Assembly (NCBI GenBank): GCA_013298595.1
Contig: JAAFIG010000020.1
Location: forward strand, 1-64,000
Direction of reading: 5' to 3'
DNA from: Deinococcales bacterium
Lineage (GTDB): Bacteria > Deinococcota > Deinococci > Deinococcales > JAAFIG01
DNA: 64,000 bases
Shown: piece by piece, positions 35,649 to 45,260 of the stretch
How the letters are laid out: each line of letters starts with the position of its first letter
Position numbering within the stretch: the stretch's first letter is position 1
Made by a program: the position numbers and the translations under genes
Notes under the pieces: generated by a model
What the model was told of the DNA's origin: nothing
Database searches by the model: none
What the model saw: the letters and a program-made list of their open reading frames with translations, nothing else

Positions 35649-36611
35649 ATGATTACCAAGAAAAGTACCAGTTCATTTATCGTAGCAAGTGTACTCTTGT
35701 CCATTGGCTTAGTGGCTTGCCCAGCCCCAGTGGTTGACACAGCACCACCTACGATTGTCAGTACCGTCCCAGCCAATGGTGCGACTGGAGTCGCAGCAGA
35801 TGCAAATATTGTCATCACATTTAGTAAACCCATGAACAAAATTGCCACGCAAAATGCTTATCAATCGGCAACTATTTTGCCATTGCTGGTACAATTTTCG
35901 TGGAACGCCAATGGCACGGTATTGACAATTGATCCAACAGGTAATCTCAACGTGGCTTCGGGTACAGACCCTGCCAATGTTGTCGCCACAGAATTTAGTT
36001 TCCAAATTACCAATGTCGCCTCAGATTTGGCTGGAAACGCACTGACAACAACAAGCTCGAGTTTCAAAACTGCACGCCGTATTTCCCAGACTATGCCAGC
36101 AAATAGTACGTTATCAGGCGATATTTTTGCCGATGGAACTGTTGCTCCTAGCTTTCCAGCGCGAGTTGGAGATTTTACCAATAATTCGCAATTTAAAGGA
36201 TTAGTAACTTTTAACATTGCTAGCCTCCCAACAGATATCGGCACCTTTGAAAAAGCAGATTTGATACTAACCCAAACATCAGTAGATGGAACGCCATATG
36301 GGAGCACTAATCTTGGAACAGTCAATCTGGAACATGTTGCCTTTGCTTCCTTTACAAAGCCCTTGGCTTATGATGCACCATCGCTAGGAACAACTTTTTC
36401 ACCAGATGCGATCTTTTCAACCAATACTGCTATTGAAGTGAAAACAAAAAGTGTGATACCTGCTGTGCTCAGCGACTACACCAACAGAACTAGTCGCGGT
36501 AATCGGTCACAGTACCGCCTTACCTTTACGACAGCAGCAACGTTTAATGGTATCCGAGATTCTGCTAGCTTCAGTAGTCCAGAACTCAAACTAACGTACT
36601 TGTTGCCGTAA
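35649..36611 (+). CDS. Lipoprotein with Big_5-type Ig-like domain
   Basis: A 320-aa lipoprotein (lipobox GLVAC). Residues about 32-140 form a Big_5 Ig-like domain (APPTIVSTVPANGATGVA, ITFSKPMNK, and ASDLAGNALT near the end). The C-terminal half (about 150-320) is a beta-rich domain ending KLTYLLP, which resembles DNRLRE-type stalk regions by the SLPTDIGTFEKADLILTQ segment. It is probably a surface adhesion or structural protein. ATG at 35649 after AAGGAG. Only one CTCGAG in 963 bp. Confidence 0.78.
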   Translation: MITKKSTSSFIVASVLLSIGLVACPAPVVDTAPPTIVSTVPANGATGVAADANIVITFSKPMNKIATQNAYQSATILPLLVQFSWNANGTVLTIDPTGNLNVASGTDPANVVATEFSFQITNVASDLAGNALTTTSSSFKTARRISQTMPANSTLSGDIFADGTVAPSFPARVGDFTNNSQFKGLVTFNIASLPTDIGTFEKADLILTQTSVDGTPYGSTNLGTVNLEHVAFASFTKPLAYDAPSLGTTFSPDAIFSTNTAIEVKTKSVIPAVLSDYTNRTSRGNRSQYRLTFTTAATFNGIRDSASFSSPELKLTYLLP

Positions 36612-36656
36612 GACACTGCCCCCTACATAGTCCCTGATCAGGACTCGACTGCACCA

Positions 36657-36694
36657 AATTACGGCGTGAGGCAAGCCTCCTTTACGCCGTAATT
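36657..36694 (+). terminator. Hairpin behind the Big_5 lipoprotein
   Basis: AATTACGGCGT / ACGCCGTAATT is an 11-bp perfect stem; inside lies a second palindrome GAGGC-AA-GCCTC. The inner part resembles the GCGAGGC palindrome family. Confidence 0.65.
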
Positions 36695-36734
36695 CGTTGT
36701 CTTGCTGAAAAAATACGCAAAAAAGGAGCAAGTT

Positions 36735-39320
36735 ATGAAATACCAATGGACGTTTCTTATTAGCAGTTTAGTTGCACTGATGGTCGCTTGTGGCGCACCT
36801 CCACCGCCTCCTGAAGTTTTTGTAGCCGAGAACGCTTGGAAAACTCCGATTCCAACCGATTCCCAAATTGTGAGTCCCGAGGAGTTCCGAAGTCGAGTCA
36901 ATTCAGGTGAACTCAGGGTTGTCAGTACCGAAGGAATTGCTGCCGAAAAAGCGTTCATACAAAAGCAGTACAACGACGATAAAGTGCTACTTCAAGGTAT
37001 AGCGAATAAATCTCCTGCTTTACAAGCTTTGCTCGAGGAAGCTGCTCAACAAACCAAAGCAGATGGTGATCGTACCCTTCAATTGCCTGATGGAAGCAAT
37101 GTAACGCTATTAGGATTAACCACGCAAATCCGAGAAGCAGTTGAAACGTATCAAACTTCGCAAGATGCTGGTAATGCTCTTGGTGTTTATAGCCTTAGCT
37201 ACTCATTACTACCTGCAAATGTCAAAGCGCTTGTTCCAACCCCTGCTAGCATGAATGGAAAATCTTTAACTGAAATAAACGCTGCTCTAAGTAATATGAA
37301 CCAAGCACTTGGAACTGCCTCGAGTGGCTTAAATACTGCGCGCTTAGAGCCAAGAAGTATTGCGCCATCTAGTGGGCAACTGCAAACACAATCATTTGCG
37401 TCTGGTAATGGCACTGATAATTCTGGAGCTTGCACACCCACCAACTACGTGGCAAAGTATTGGTTTCCACTGAAAAACTTTGTGAGTCCAGTCAAACAAC
37501 AAGGTAAGCGTGGAACCTGCTGGGCATTTACAGCTATTGGTGCAGTGGAGAGTCGTGAACGGGTTCAAAATAATAATCCCGCTGACCTTTCTGAACAGTT
37601 TTTGGTAAATAAAGTCAAAGAAGACTGGGATTCAAGTAAATACACAGACGCATATCAGTCAGAAAAAGCCTTAAATTTGGCGGTTGATAAAGGTCAAGCA
37701 TTTCCATCAGAAGGTAGTTGGACGTATAACCCTGCATATGGACGACCAGATACAAGCAAAGACGATGAAAACACCGAAAAGGCGTATGTTAATACTTGCA
37801 AAGATTACACTGGAATGTGTTCAGATACATCGCATCAAAGTCGGCGCACTTGTAGTACCTTTGTTGTTACTGTTTGTGCATACTCAACTGTTGGGTTCTC
37901 TGGATCTGGGGTGACGGCAAATCGAACACGTCAAATCTATTCAAGTTACTTTTTTCCAGTTATAGGTTTACCACTGAATCTTCTTCGTGCCTTACTTTCA
38001 CAAGGACACACCATTATGGCGTCTTTTCCTGTCTATACGGGATTTTCTAATGTAGGTAAAGACGGAATTGTCGGTAACTACGCAACCACTGGTTACGAAG
38101 GAGGTCATGCTGTACAAATCGTTGGGTTTTTGTCGAATAGTGAACTCTCAACTGCGGGGCAAAAAGTGAATGTTGGTGGCGGTGGTTATTTTATTGTTAA
38201 GAACTCTTGGGGGTGTAATAAGGGTGATGGCGGGTATTATTACATTCCAGCCGATTATGTTGCAGGCTATTTTTATAGATTAAGTGTGCTTGAATTTGAT
38301 TCCCGCCGCTCGAGTCAATGGAATAGTGCCCAACAAAACCCAGGTGGTGCTCCAACAATCAACACTGCAAATATCACAGCCAATTTACGAGCCAGCAAAG
38401 ATTTAGCAGATAGTTTTACCATCAGGCATCCGTATGCAAAGCAAGTTAGCTTAACAGTCACTTCTGATAAGGATGGGAAACTCTTTGAAGGAGGATGGAA
38501 TACGCAAAATGCCACGGTTCTTGCAAGGCAAACTCTTCCAGTTGTTTTTACAAGCCTAGGAGTACGAACCATTAGTCTGGTGGCAAAAAATGCTGCCTTT
38601 GAGGCTCGAGCCAGTTTTACTGTCAGTGTTTTTAATTCAAATCCGAATATTCGATTGTTATACAATGGCAATCCAAATCAAGGCGAGAATTTTGTGCTCA
38701 ATGCCATCATTTCAGATGATAACGAACCAGAGGGAACAACGCTTTGTGCGAATGCTACGTGGTCTGTAAGCGCACCAGATACCCTGAATACCAATACGGG
38801 TTGCTTGGTGCAAGTTAAATTTGGTACCACAGGTTCTCGGCAGGTTTCGGTTGTCACCAGAGATAGCGAAGGATTACCTTCACCAGTTAAAGTGGAGACT
38901 TTTCAAGTTTCGCCGCCACTGGCAAATCCTTATCCACGCATACTAGCTTCAGGTGTTTACTCACGAGAAGTAAGCGGAATTTGCCGCGATATTGCCGTCA
39001 GCAGCGGAAATCGTATTGACTTACGAGAATCGGGTTGTGGCGGAGCAGCCCAGCGTTTTTCGGCACAAGTGCAAGTCGAAAATCCGAGTGGAGAAAACCT
39101 AACATATGACTGGAAATTGTTTGTTCCAAACATAGACAGTGAGAGTGTCTTGATTGGTGGAAACACCAGTACTTTACCGTTATCGTTTAATAATAATGGA
39201 GAAGTTTATACTGTACCGTGTCGTGTGGAACTGACGGTTGGTGCTCCTGATCCTAGCCGTAGCAAAACCCAAACCGTTTGGATAGGTTCGTGCACATATC
39301 GAAACTTCGGACCAAACTAA
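36735..39320 (+). CDS. Papain-like cysteine protease (C1), lipoprotein
   Basis: An 861-aa lipoprotein (lipobox LMVAC, then a poly-proline stretch). A propeptide-like region of about 240 residues precedes the C1 peptidase domain. Catalytic residues are visible: Gln and Cys in VKQQGKRGTCWAFTAIGAVE, His in YEGGHAVQIVGF, and Asn in YFIVKNSWGCNKGDGGYY. A long insert rich in cysteine separates the first two. The C-terminal 300 residues contain two or more Ig/PKD-like domains. It should degrade proteins outside the cell. Only 4 CTCGAG in 2586 bp, well below its surroundings, which hints at later arrival. ATG at 36735 after AAGGAGC. Confidence 0.9.
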   Translation: MKYQWTFLISSLVALMVACGAPPPPPEVFVAENAWKTPIPTDSQIVSPEEFRSRVNSGELRVVSTEGIAAEKAFIQKQYNDDKVLLQGIANKSPALQALLEEAAQQTKADGDRTLQLPDGSNVTLLGLTTQIREAVETYQTSQDAGNALGVYSLSYSLLPANVKALVPTPASMNGKSLTEINAALSNMNQALGTASSGLNTARLEPRSIAPSSGQLQTQSFASGNGTDNSGACTPTNYVAKYWFPLKNFVSPVKQQGKRGTCWAFTAIGAVESRERVQNNNPADLSEQFLVNKVKEDWDSSKYTDAYQSEKALNLAVDKGQAFPSEGSWTYNPAYGRPDTSKDDENTEKAYVNTCKDYTGMCSDTSHQSRRTCSTFVVTVCAYSTVGFSGSGVTANRTRQIYSSYFFPVIGLPLNLLRALLSQGHTIMASFPVYTGFSNVGKDGIVGNYATTGYEGGHAVQIVGFLSNSELSTAGQKVNVGGGGYFIVKNSWGCNKGDGGYYYIPADYVAGYFYRLSVLEFDSRRSSQWNSAQQNPGGAPTINTANITANLRASKDLADSFTIRHPYAKQVSLTVTSDKDGKLFEGGWNTQNATVLARQTLPVVFTSLGVRTISLVAKNAAFEARASFTVSVFNSNPNIRLLYNGNPNQGENFVLNAIISDDNEPEGTTLCANATWSVSAPDTLNTNTGCLVQVKFGTTGSRQVSVVTRDSEGLPSPVKVETFQVSPPLANPYPRILASGVYSREVSGICRDIAVSSGNRIDLRESGCGGAAQRFSAQVQVENPSGENLTYDWKLFVPNIDSESVLIGGNTSTLPLSFNNNGEVYTVPCRVELTVGAPDPSRSKTQTVWIGSCTYRNFGPN

Positions 39321-39343
39321 ACACTGAACTGATTTTAGCTATA

Positions 39344-39378
39344 AATGACTCGAGGTATTAAAGTTCCCTTGAGTCATT
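39344..39378 (+). terminator. Hairpin between the protease gene and galT
   Basis: AATGACTC at 39344-39351 pairs with GAGTCATT at 39371-39378, with partial pairing (GAGG/CCTT) inside. It lies 23 bp after the stop codon. T-run weak. Confidence 0.5.
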
Positions 39379-39398
39379 CATGGTTTCGAGCCACCTGC

Positions 39399-39404
39399 TA
39401 GAAT
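39399..39404 (+). promoter_or_regulatory. -10 box of leaderless galT promoter
   Basis: TAGAAT ends 5 nt before the GTG at 39410. Its position inside the longer open frame argues against the ATG at 39380 as start. Confidence 0.6.
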
Positions 39405-39409
39405 ACATT

Positions 39410-40519
39410 GTGCATAAGAAAACCTTGACCAAACCCGACGGACGCGCTTTGCATCTGTACTCGAGCCATCCCATACCAGATGGCATTGTTGCGCCTAGTC
39501 CTGGTGCTGACCCGATTGTTGGTAATCCGCATATGCGCTGGCATCCGCTTCGAGGCGAATGGATTACGTTTGCAGCGCATCGGCAGAGTCGTCCGTTTTT
39601 GCCACCCCCTGATTATAACCCACTTGCCCCAATGACCAATCCAGAAGTGCCCACCGAATTGCCCGTTGGTGAGTACGATATCGCTGTGTTCGATAATCGC
39701 TTTCCCAGTCTCGAGGTGGATGCTCACGACCCACCAATGGCATTGGATGCTGGGCTTGTACCCACCACGGCTGGTATTGGTAAATGCGAAGTGGTGGTGT
39801 TTGATAAGGATGCCACCAGTAGCCTTGGGCGTTTGCCTTTAGCGCAAATCGAATTGCTGCTCGAGGTTTGGACAGATCGATACCGTGAAATTGGTTTGCT
39901 CGAGCAAATTAAGTACATCATGCCTTTCGAGAATCGTGGTGTCGAAATGGGCGTGACACTGCATCATCCACATGGGCAGATTTACGCTTACGATCATATT
40001 CCACCAGTTCCAGCCAAAGAACTCGAGTTGCAAAAGGTGCATTATGCAAAAACAGGTAAAGGTTTACTCGAGGAAGTTATTCAAGCTGAAATCGAAGCTG
40101 ATACTCGAATCGTAGTCAAAACTGAAACAGTGATTGCCTTTATTCCTGCTTTCTCGAGGTACCCATTTGAAACGTGGATTGCGCCAATTGCGCCTAAACC
40201 CAGTTTACTCGAGTTATCCGATGCTGAACGCAAGGATTTGGCTTTGGTCTTAAAAACGTTGTTACTGAAATTCGATCATATGTTTGATAATCGCCCGATT
40301 TTTCCGTACTTAATGGTTATGCACCAAGCTCCAACCGATGGATTACCGCACCCAGAAGCGCATTTGCATCTCGAGTTTTACCCTCCTTACCGCACCAAGG
40401 ATAAACTCAAGTACTTGGCGGGTACAGAACTTGGTGCTGGTTTGGTAGCAATGGATGTATTGCCTGAGCAAAAAGCTCCTGAGCTACGAGCTGTGGATGT
40501 GGCACACTTGATAAAATAA
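39410..40519 (+). CDS. galT: Galactose-1-phosphate uridylyltransferase
   Basis: A 369-aa Leloir-pathway enzyme that exchanges UMP between UDP-glucose and galactose-1-phosphate. The N-terminal lobe has [13 protein letters not shown], and the active site [20 protein letters not shown] contains the nucleophilic His of the HPH motif. The C-terminal lobe contains [15 protein letters not shown]. The first cysteine zinc site of some family members is not visible. No galK or galE lies nearby. The start is GTG 39410, supported by a leaderless -10; ATG at 39380 in the same frame is the alternative. Confidence 0.94.
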   Translation: MHKKTLTKPDGRALHLYSSHPIPDGIVAPSPGADPIVGNPHMRWHPLRGEWITFAAHRQSRPFLPPPDYNPLAPMTNPEVPTELPVGEYDIAVFDNRFPSLEVDAHDPPMALDAGLVPTTAGIGKCEVVVFDKDATSSLGRLPLAQIELLLEVWTDRYREIGLLEQIKYIMPFENRGVEMGVTLHHPHGQIYAYDHIPPVPAKELELQKVHYAKTGKGLLEEVIQAEIEADTRIVVKTETVIAFIPAFSRYPFETWIAPIAPKPSLLELSDAERKDLALVLKTLLLKFDHMFDNRPIFPYLMVMHQAPTDGLPHPEAHLHLEFYPPYRTKDKLKYLAGTELGAGLVAMDVLPEQKAPELRAVDVAHLIK

Positions 40520-40586
40520 TTTTTTCGACTGCAATAAAGCCGTTAAGTAGAGTGGTTTTAATGCACTAAAGCTCGAGGAGTAGACT

Positions 40587-41525
40587 ATGAAGCTGGAGTT
40601 TGTTACTTTTCAACACTCGAGCCTTGAACATCACCAAGCTCGAGTCGATTTGACTAATATGATGTACAAGAATCATGTTTACACTGCCGAGCAGAGTTTG
40701 GCGGAAATGGCTGGTTTCATACCGAATGAGCAATCTTTGATGGAATTGGTTTTTCATGACGGTCGCTGCGTAGCTGCATTTGAAGCAAATCCGTTTCAAT
40801 CAGATTTGGCTGGGCAGGCATTTTTTCTAGACATTATTGTGCATCCCGAGTTTGTTCGGCAAGGCATTGGTACACAGGCAGTTCAGCGCATCGAGCAGCA
40901 TTGCGCCAAATGGGATGGATTGCTCGAGGTGCAAATTCGTGAGGATTGGCAAGCCCACCTCGAGTTTTATGGTGACAATGGTTTTATTCTGGAACCTGCA
41001 TTTTTGTGGTTTGCTTTCGAGCTCCAAATAGAGGTTCTGTCAGGTAGTTTTGGGCTTGCGAATGATCTATACTTGCAAACTTGGGCTGAGTTTCAAGATA
41101 CCATTGTTCATCGCACTGAAATTCTCGAGTTTCGTAATTCACTGGCAATGGAGTTTGCTCCGTCTATGCCAACGAAGATTCTAAGTCAACAGTACTTTGA
41201 TACAGAAGTACTTGGTGCGTTTGCTTTTAACCCAGAGTTTTTCTGGGTTGCTTTGTATAACAATAAAATTGTTGGTACATTACTTTGCACTGGCTATACC
41301 GATGATCCCACTTTTTTCTTTGAGTTTGGAGGAATCGCTGTTGAGCACAGACGTTCTGGTTTGGCAATTGCTTTGATTATTCGAGCGATGGGCACTGCTA
41401 AACAGCACGGTTTTCAATTGATTGAAGCACACGTAGACCCAAAGAATATTGGTGCGGCTCGGCTGCTCGAGAAACTTGGTTTTACCAGACGACCTGGCTA
41501 TATGTTGGCACGAAAGAAACTATGA
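40587..41525 (+). CDS. Tandem GNAT-domain acetyltransferase
   Basis: A 312-aa protein with two GNAT folds. The first has the acetyl-CoA loop VRQGIGTQAVQRIEQH near residues 90-105; the second has HRRSGLAIALIIRAMG near 254-269 and ends with the usual IGAARLLEKLGFTRRPGY. Substrate unknown. ATG at 40587 after GAGGAG. The stop overlaps the next ATG (ATGA), so it is co-translated with the amidase gene. Confidence 0.85.
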   Translation: MKLEFVTFQHSSLEHHQARVDLTNMMYKNHVYTAEQSLAEMAGFIPNEQSLMELVFHDGRCVAAFEANPFQSDLAGQAFFLDIIVHPEFVRQGIGTQAVQRIEQHCAKWDGLLEVQIREDWQAHLEFYGDNGFILEPAFLWFAFELQIEVLSGSFGLANDLYLQTWAEFQDTIVHRTEILEFRNSLAMEFAPSMPTKILSQQYFDTEVLGAFAFNPEFFWVALYNNKIVGTLLCTGYTDDPTFFFEFGGIAVEHRRSGLAIALIIRAMGTAKQHGFQLIEAHVDPKNIGAARLLEKLGFTRRPGYMLARKKL

Positions 41526-42178
41526 AAACCGCTTTATTTATTGTCTTGGCACTTTTTTCAAGTTTTGCATTCTCGAACGCTTTGAACATTGTGCAAAAAC
41601 CGATTTCGTTTTCGGCTCAGCGTCGGGCTTTAACGCTCGAGTACATCAAACAGCATTACGACCCTAATGCCTCGAGTATTGCAATTCAACCTGTGATGGT
41701 TGTAACGCATTGGACTGCTACAACCAGTTTGCAAGGTACATGGAATGGTTTTAATAATGAAATTTTATCGGGTAGAGCCGATATTGCTAGGGGCGGCAGG
41801 GTCAATACCTCAGCCCATTATCTGATAGACCGTGATGGCACGATTTACCAACTGATGCCTGAAAATATGATGGCTCGGCATACGATTGGTTTGAATCGAC
41901 GGGCTATTGGTATTGAAAATATTGGCTCGAGAACAGCGCCTTTAACCAAGGCACAACTCGAGGCTAACGCGTTTTTGATTGCTGATATTGCGAAGCGTTT
42001 CCCAATTCAATATGTGATTGGGCATCTCGAGTACGGGCGTTTTCGGCGGTCAGCCCTTTGGGAAGAAAAAGATCAAACGTATTTTACAGTCAAGGACGAC
42101 CCAGGCACCGATTTTATGGTTAAGCTGCGCTTGAGATTAAGGCTTATGGGTTTAAAATTTCTCGAGAAACCAAGTTGA
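41522..42178 (+). CDS. N-acetylmuramoyl-L-alanine amidase (Amidase_2), secreted
   Basis: A 218-aa exported zinc amidase that cuts between muramic acid and the peptide stem of peptidoglycan. It has a signal peptide (MKTALFIVLALFSSFAFSNA). Zinc-site segments are VVTHWTA (His), MMARHTIGLNRRAIGIENIG, and YVIGHLEYGRFRR with the C-terminal KDDPGTDFM. Coupled by a 4-bp overlap to the GNAT gene upstream; a joint function is not obvious. Confidence 0.87.
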   Translation: MKTALFIVLALFSSFAFSNALNIVQKPISFSAQRRALTLEYIKQHYDPNASSIAIQPVMVVTHWTATTSLQGTWNGFNNEILSGRADIARGGRVNTSAHYLIDRDGTIYQLMPENMMARHTIGLNRRAIGIENIGSRTAPLTKAQLEANAFLIADIAKRFPIQYVIGHLEYGRFRRSALWEEKDQTYFTVKDDPGTDFMVKLRLRLRLMGLKFLEKPS

Positions 42179-42296
42179 GGATGAGCAAAAGTATTAAGCT
42201 TCCCACATTTTTTTCACTTTAGGCTGCTGCGGTGGTTTACTCGGATTTCTCGAGGCTCAGCATTTTGGCGTACAGCGCTTCTTGTCAGTCAAGGCG

Positions 42297-42302
42297 TAAA
42301 CT
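42297..42302 (+). promoter_or_regulatory. -10 box of leaderless MFS transporter promoter
   Basis: TAAACT ends 6 nt before the GTG at 42309. No ribosome site is present. The rest of the 130-bp gap holds nothing recognised. Confidence 0.6.
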
Positions 42303-42308
42303 GTTTTG

Positions 42309-43481
42309 GTGCAAACCTCGAGTGTAAAATTAGCAGCTGCTTCTGGGACAACTATTGTGGCTGTGATGACGGCTAGTCATTTTATCAATGATAATTTCAC
42401 CAGTTTATTAACGCCTTTGCAACCTGCGTTAACCGAAAAATTTAATGTCACACTTGGCGATACTGGTACACTGATTGCCATTCTTTCGTTTGTCGGTAGT
42501 GTTTCGCAACCACTTTTTGGTGCACTTGGTGATCGTGTGGATCGTAGGTGGTTAGCCGCTGCGGGTCCGATTTTAGCGGCTTTAGGTATGACACTGATTG
42601 GTTATGCACCTAGTTTTTTTCTTGTGGCAGTGCTGATTGTACTCGGTGGTATTGGTAGTGCAGTTTTTCATCCAAGTGGTGCGGCATATGTCGCTCAGAA
42701 CAGTCAGCTCGAGAGGCGTGGTTTGTATGCCAGTTTATTTAGTGCTGGTGGTACTGCTGGTTTAGCCCTTGGTCCACTGACTGCGACGGCGTTGGGTCTG
42801 CATGGCATTGTTTGGTTGATGCCATTGGGCATTGCAATGGGTGTGGTGTCGTATATCTTGACACCCAGTAGCCGAGTCTCGAGTAAACCAATTGCCTTGC
42901 GTGATTATCTCGAGTTATTTCAAGGTCCGATTCGTAATTTGTGGGCAATGGGTGTGTTGCGTTCGCTCAGTACTGTGACGTATGCCAGTTTGTTACCGTT
43001 TGTATTAAAAGATAAAGAATCAGATTGGGTGATTGCAGGTTCTTTGTTTATGCTTTCGATTGCCAGTGCAATTGGTGGTATTGCTGGTGGGCAAATTTCG
43101 GATAAAATCGGACGTACCACGGTGCTACGCTCGAGTGTGCTTCTATTGATTCCTTTATTTGTGGTGCTGGTATTTGTCAGTCCCTCGAGTATTGGTATTG
43201 TGCCATTTTACATATTGTGTTTTGCCACAGGTGGCTTAGCTAATGCCACTATCCCAGTGGCTGTGGTGGCAGCTCAGGAGTTTGCACCTGGTAAAACAGC
43301 CACCACCAGTGCTTTGATGATGGGTTTTAGCTGGGGTACGGCTGGGGTGTTGTATAAACTTGTGGCAGAGTTTGCCGAGATCACTACGCCTCAGATTGCC
43401 ATGCTTTTAACCATCGCTTTATTGATTCCAGCTTGGTTGATTACCTTAAAACTACCTGAACCACCTCGAGCAACCTTTTAA
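42309..43481 (+). CDS. MFS transporter, fosmidomycin-resistance (Fsr)-like
   Basis: A 390-aa major facilitator protein with about 12 membrane helices. The loop 2-3 motif reads GALGDRVDRRW and the segment SAVFHPSGAAYVAQ is characteristic of the Fsr-type efflux subfamily; the second half repeats the fold with GGQISDKIGRTTVLR. Drug or metabolite efflux is expected, substrate unknown. The GTG at 42309 fits a leaderless promoter. Convergent with the binding-protein gene, only 1 bp apart. Confidence 0.85.
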   Translation: MQTSSVKLAAASGTTIVAVMTASHFINDNFTSLLTPLQPALTEKFNVTLGDTGTLIAILSFVGSVSQPLFGALGDRVDRRWLAAAGPILAALGMTLIGYAPSFFLVAVLIVLGGIGSAVFHPSGAAYVAQNSQLERRGLYASLFSAGGTAGLALGPLTATALGLHGIVWLMPLGIAMGVVSYILTPSSRVSSKPIALRDYLELFQGPIRNLWAMGVLRSLSTVTYASLLPFVLKDKESDWVIAGSLFMLSIASAIGGIAGGQISDKIGRTTVLRSSVLLLIPLFVVLVFVSPSSIGIVPFYILCFATGGLANATIPVAVVAAQEFAPGKTATTSALMMGFSWGTAGVLYKLVAEFAEITTPQIAMLLTIALLIPAWLITLKLPEPPRATF

Positions 43482-43482
43482 G

Positions 43483-44379
43483 TTATTTGTTTAGTTCTGG
43501 GTGCAAGGCTTTGCTTAACTCGAGCACAGCTTTACCGACCCTAGGCGAAAATCCGAGTAAGTAATTGCCTTCGTATGCCAAAATATTTTTGTTGCGTCCT
43601 GCGTTGGTATTGGCTAATCCTGGGAGTTTGAGGATGCCATCTATACCACCAACACCTGTTAAACCCAAATTGGTCATCAGTATCACATCAGGGTTGCTGG
43701 TCAGTGCGATTTCTTGTGAGAGTGGTGCGTACCCTGTATAACTTTGCATCGGGTTGATGCCACCTGCTAATTTGATGATTGCATCTGCGGCTGTATCGCG
43801 TCCTGAGACTGTAATTTTGCCATTTGAGCCACTGTACAAAAACATCACTTTGGGGCGGGTACGAATACTCGAGTAGACGCTTTTAGCGATAGCAATATCT
43901 TTTTTGAAAGACCGAATTATATCTTCGCCTTGGTTTTGCAAAGATAATGCTTGGGCAACGTAGCGGATTTTATTTTCAGCATTTTCGAGGCTGTCTTTAG
44001 CACTGATGACCACAGTTGGTACATTTAATTTGCGTAAAGCTTTGATGGTATCTGGTAGGGCAGTGTCTAGGGTTAAAACCAAACTTGGTTTAGCGTTTAT
44101 CACAGCTTCAACTGTGACGCTGCGGGCTGAAGGTAATTGCAACAGTTTTTGTGCCTCGAGTGGGTAATTGCTGGTGGCATCCACAGCGATTAAGCGCTTT
44201 TCGGCTTTTAAAGCATAGACAATTTCGGTCAGGCTCGAGCCAAGGGTGACAATGCGTGAGCTATCTTTAATTTCGATACGTTCGCCTGTGCTATCGGTGA
44301 CGATGGCAGGGCTATTGGCTGCTTGCACAGCAATTAGACTCGAGACGAATAGGGCTAGTATGGCGGCATTTCTTTTCAC
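43483..44379 (-). CDS. Haem/cobalamin-type ABC substrate-binding protein
   Basis: A 298-aa periplasmic binding protein of the TroA/BtuF helical-backbone class. A signal peptide (KRNAAILALFVSSLIAVQAA) precedes the SSRIVTLGSSLTEIVYAL segment; the central region PTVVISAKDSLENAENKIRY and the ending RVGKAVLELSKALHPEL are typical of haemin (HmuT) binding proteins. No permease or ATPase is adjacent. The GTG at 44379 is used: the TTG at 44409 would make a TTGACA the start of translation and shift the signal peptide inward. A -10 (TATCCT) lies 6 nt before the GTG. Confidence 0.82.
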   Translation of the reverse strand: MKRNAAILALFVSSLIAVQAANSPAIVTDSTGERIEIKDSSRIVTLGSSLTEIVYALKAEKRLIAVDATSNYPLEAQKLLQLPSARSVTVEAVINAKPSLVLTLDTALPDTIKALRKLNVPTVVISAKDSLENAENKIRYVAQALSLQNQGEDIIRSFKKDIAIAKSVYSSIRTRPKVMFLYSGSNGKITVSGRDTAADAIIKLAGGINPMQSYTGYAPLSQEIALTSNPDVILMTNLGLTGVGGIDGILKLPGLANTNAGRNKNILAYEGNYLLGFSPRVGKAVLELSKALHPELNK

Positions 44380-44385
44380 AGTTGT

Positions 44386-44391
44386 AGGATA
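44386..44391 (-). promoter_or_regulatory. -10 box of leaderless binding-protein promoter
   Basis: Minus strand TATCCT ends 6 nt before the GTG at 44379. A TTGACA at 44404-44409 lies upstream, with a 12-bp spacer that is too short for a normal -35. Confidence 0.45.
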
Positions 44392-44468
44392 CTTGAGTTC
44401 TTTTGTCAAGTAAAGAAGTGAACGCTTGTTTGCACAGTAACAACAGCAATTTGTTAGCCTCTGGAAAG

Positions 44469-45260
44469 ATGCGAGTTCTTTTTATTGGTGATATCTTCGG
44501 CAAACCTGGGCGGTTGTTGGTCTCGAGCCATTTGCCGCGTATCAAATCACAGTTTGATTTTATTATTGCCAATGGCGAAAATGCGGCTGGTGGACATGGT
44601 ATCAATAAAGATTCTTTTGATGCTTTGATCAAAGCTGGGGTGCATTGTGTAACACTGGGTAATCATGCTTGGGATAACAAAGAGGTTTTGCAACTCACCG
44701 ACGATCCAAGATTGATTCGTCCGCTCAATGCCTCTAAAGAAGCTGCTGGGCGAGGGTATGGCACATTTACAGTGGGTGCTGAAAAAATTACAGTGGTCAA
44801 TTTATTGGGGCGGGTTTTTATGCAGCCTTCGGATAATCCTTACGATGCCTTAGAAGCTGTGCTCGAGACCACTGATGCACCTGTATTTGTGGATTTTCAC
44901 GCCGAAGCAACCTCAGAAAAAACTTGTTTTGCCTACCATTTTGATGGCAGAATTGCAGCTTGTATTGGTACACACACGCATGTTGCCACAGCTGATACCC
45001 GTATATTACCAAACGGCACGTTGTTCCAATGTGATGTCGGTATGACAGGTGTGTTGCACTCGAGTATTGGTATGGGTTTAGAAGCCAGTACCTATAAATT
45101 ACGCACAGGTTTACCAATGAAAGTCGAAGTTGCCCAGGGTGCAGTGCAACTATCGGCAGTGGCATTTGATCTTGTGGATGGCAAAGTGACTCGGGCTGTG
45201 CGGTACTCTTTTCTCGAGACAGATGAAGCAGGTAAGTACGAAGGTGAGGTAAAAGTATGA
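44469..45260 (+). CDS. ymdB: YmdB-family metallophosphoesterase
   Basis: A 263-aa enzyme of the TIGR00282/YmdB family, known as 2',3'-cyclic-nucleotide phosphodiesterase. Metal ligands are seen in FIGDIFGKPGR (Asp), IANGENAAGGHGI (Asn-Glu), TLGNHAWDNKE (Asn-His), FHAEATSEK (His) and IGTHTHVATAD (His-x-His). The ATG at 44469 gives the canonical MRVLFIGDIFG start. Its stop overlaps the ppc start (ATGA), so the two genes form an operon. Confidence 0.93.
   Translation: MRVLFIGDIFGKPGRLLVSSHLPRIKSQFDFIIANGENAAGGHGINKDSFDALIKAGVHCVTLGNHAWDNKEVLQLTDDPRLIRPLNASKEAAGRGYGTFTVGAEKITVVNLLGRVFMQPSDNPYDALEAVLETTDAPVFVDFHAEATSEKTCFAYHFDGRIAACIGTHTHVATADTRILPNGTLFQCDVGMTGVLHSSIGMGLEASTYKLRTGLPMKVEVAQGAVQLSAVAFDLVDGKVTRAVRYSFLETDEAGKYEGEVKV

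Noticed and set aside
39380-39409. ATG at 39380 as galT start
   Set aside because: It overlaps the end of the upstream hairpin and lies before the -10 box; it lacks a ribosome site.
44379-44409. TTG start at 44409 for the haem-type binding protein
   Set aside because: The codon is part of TTGACA and would put ten residues before the signal peptide. GTG at 44379 with a -10 box 6 nt upstream fits better.
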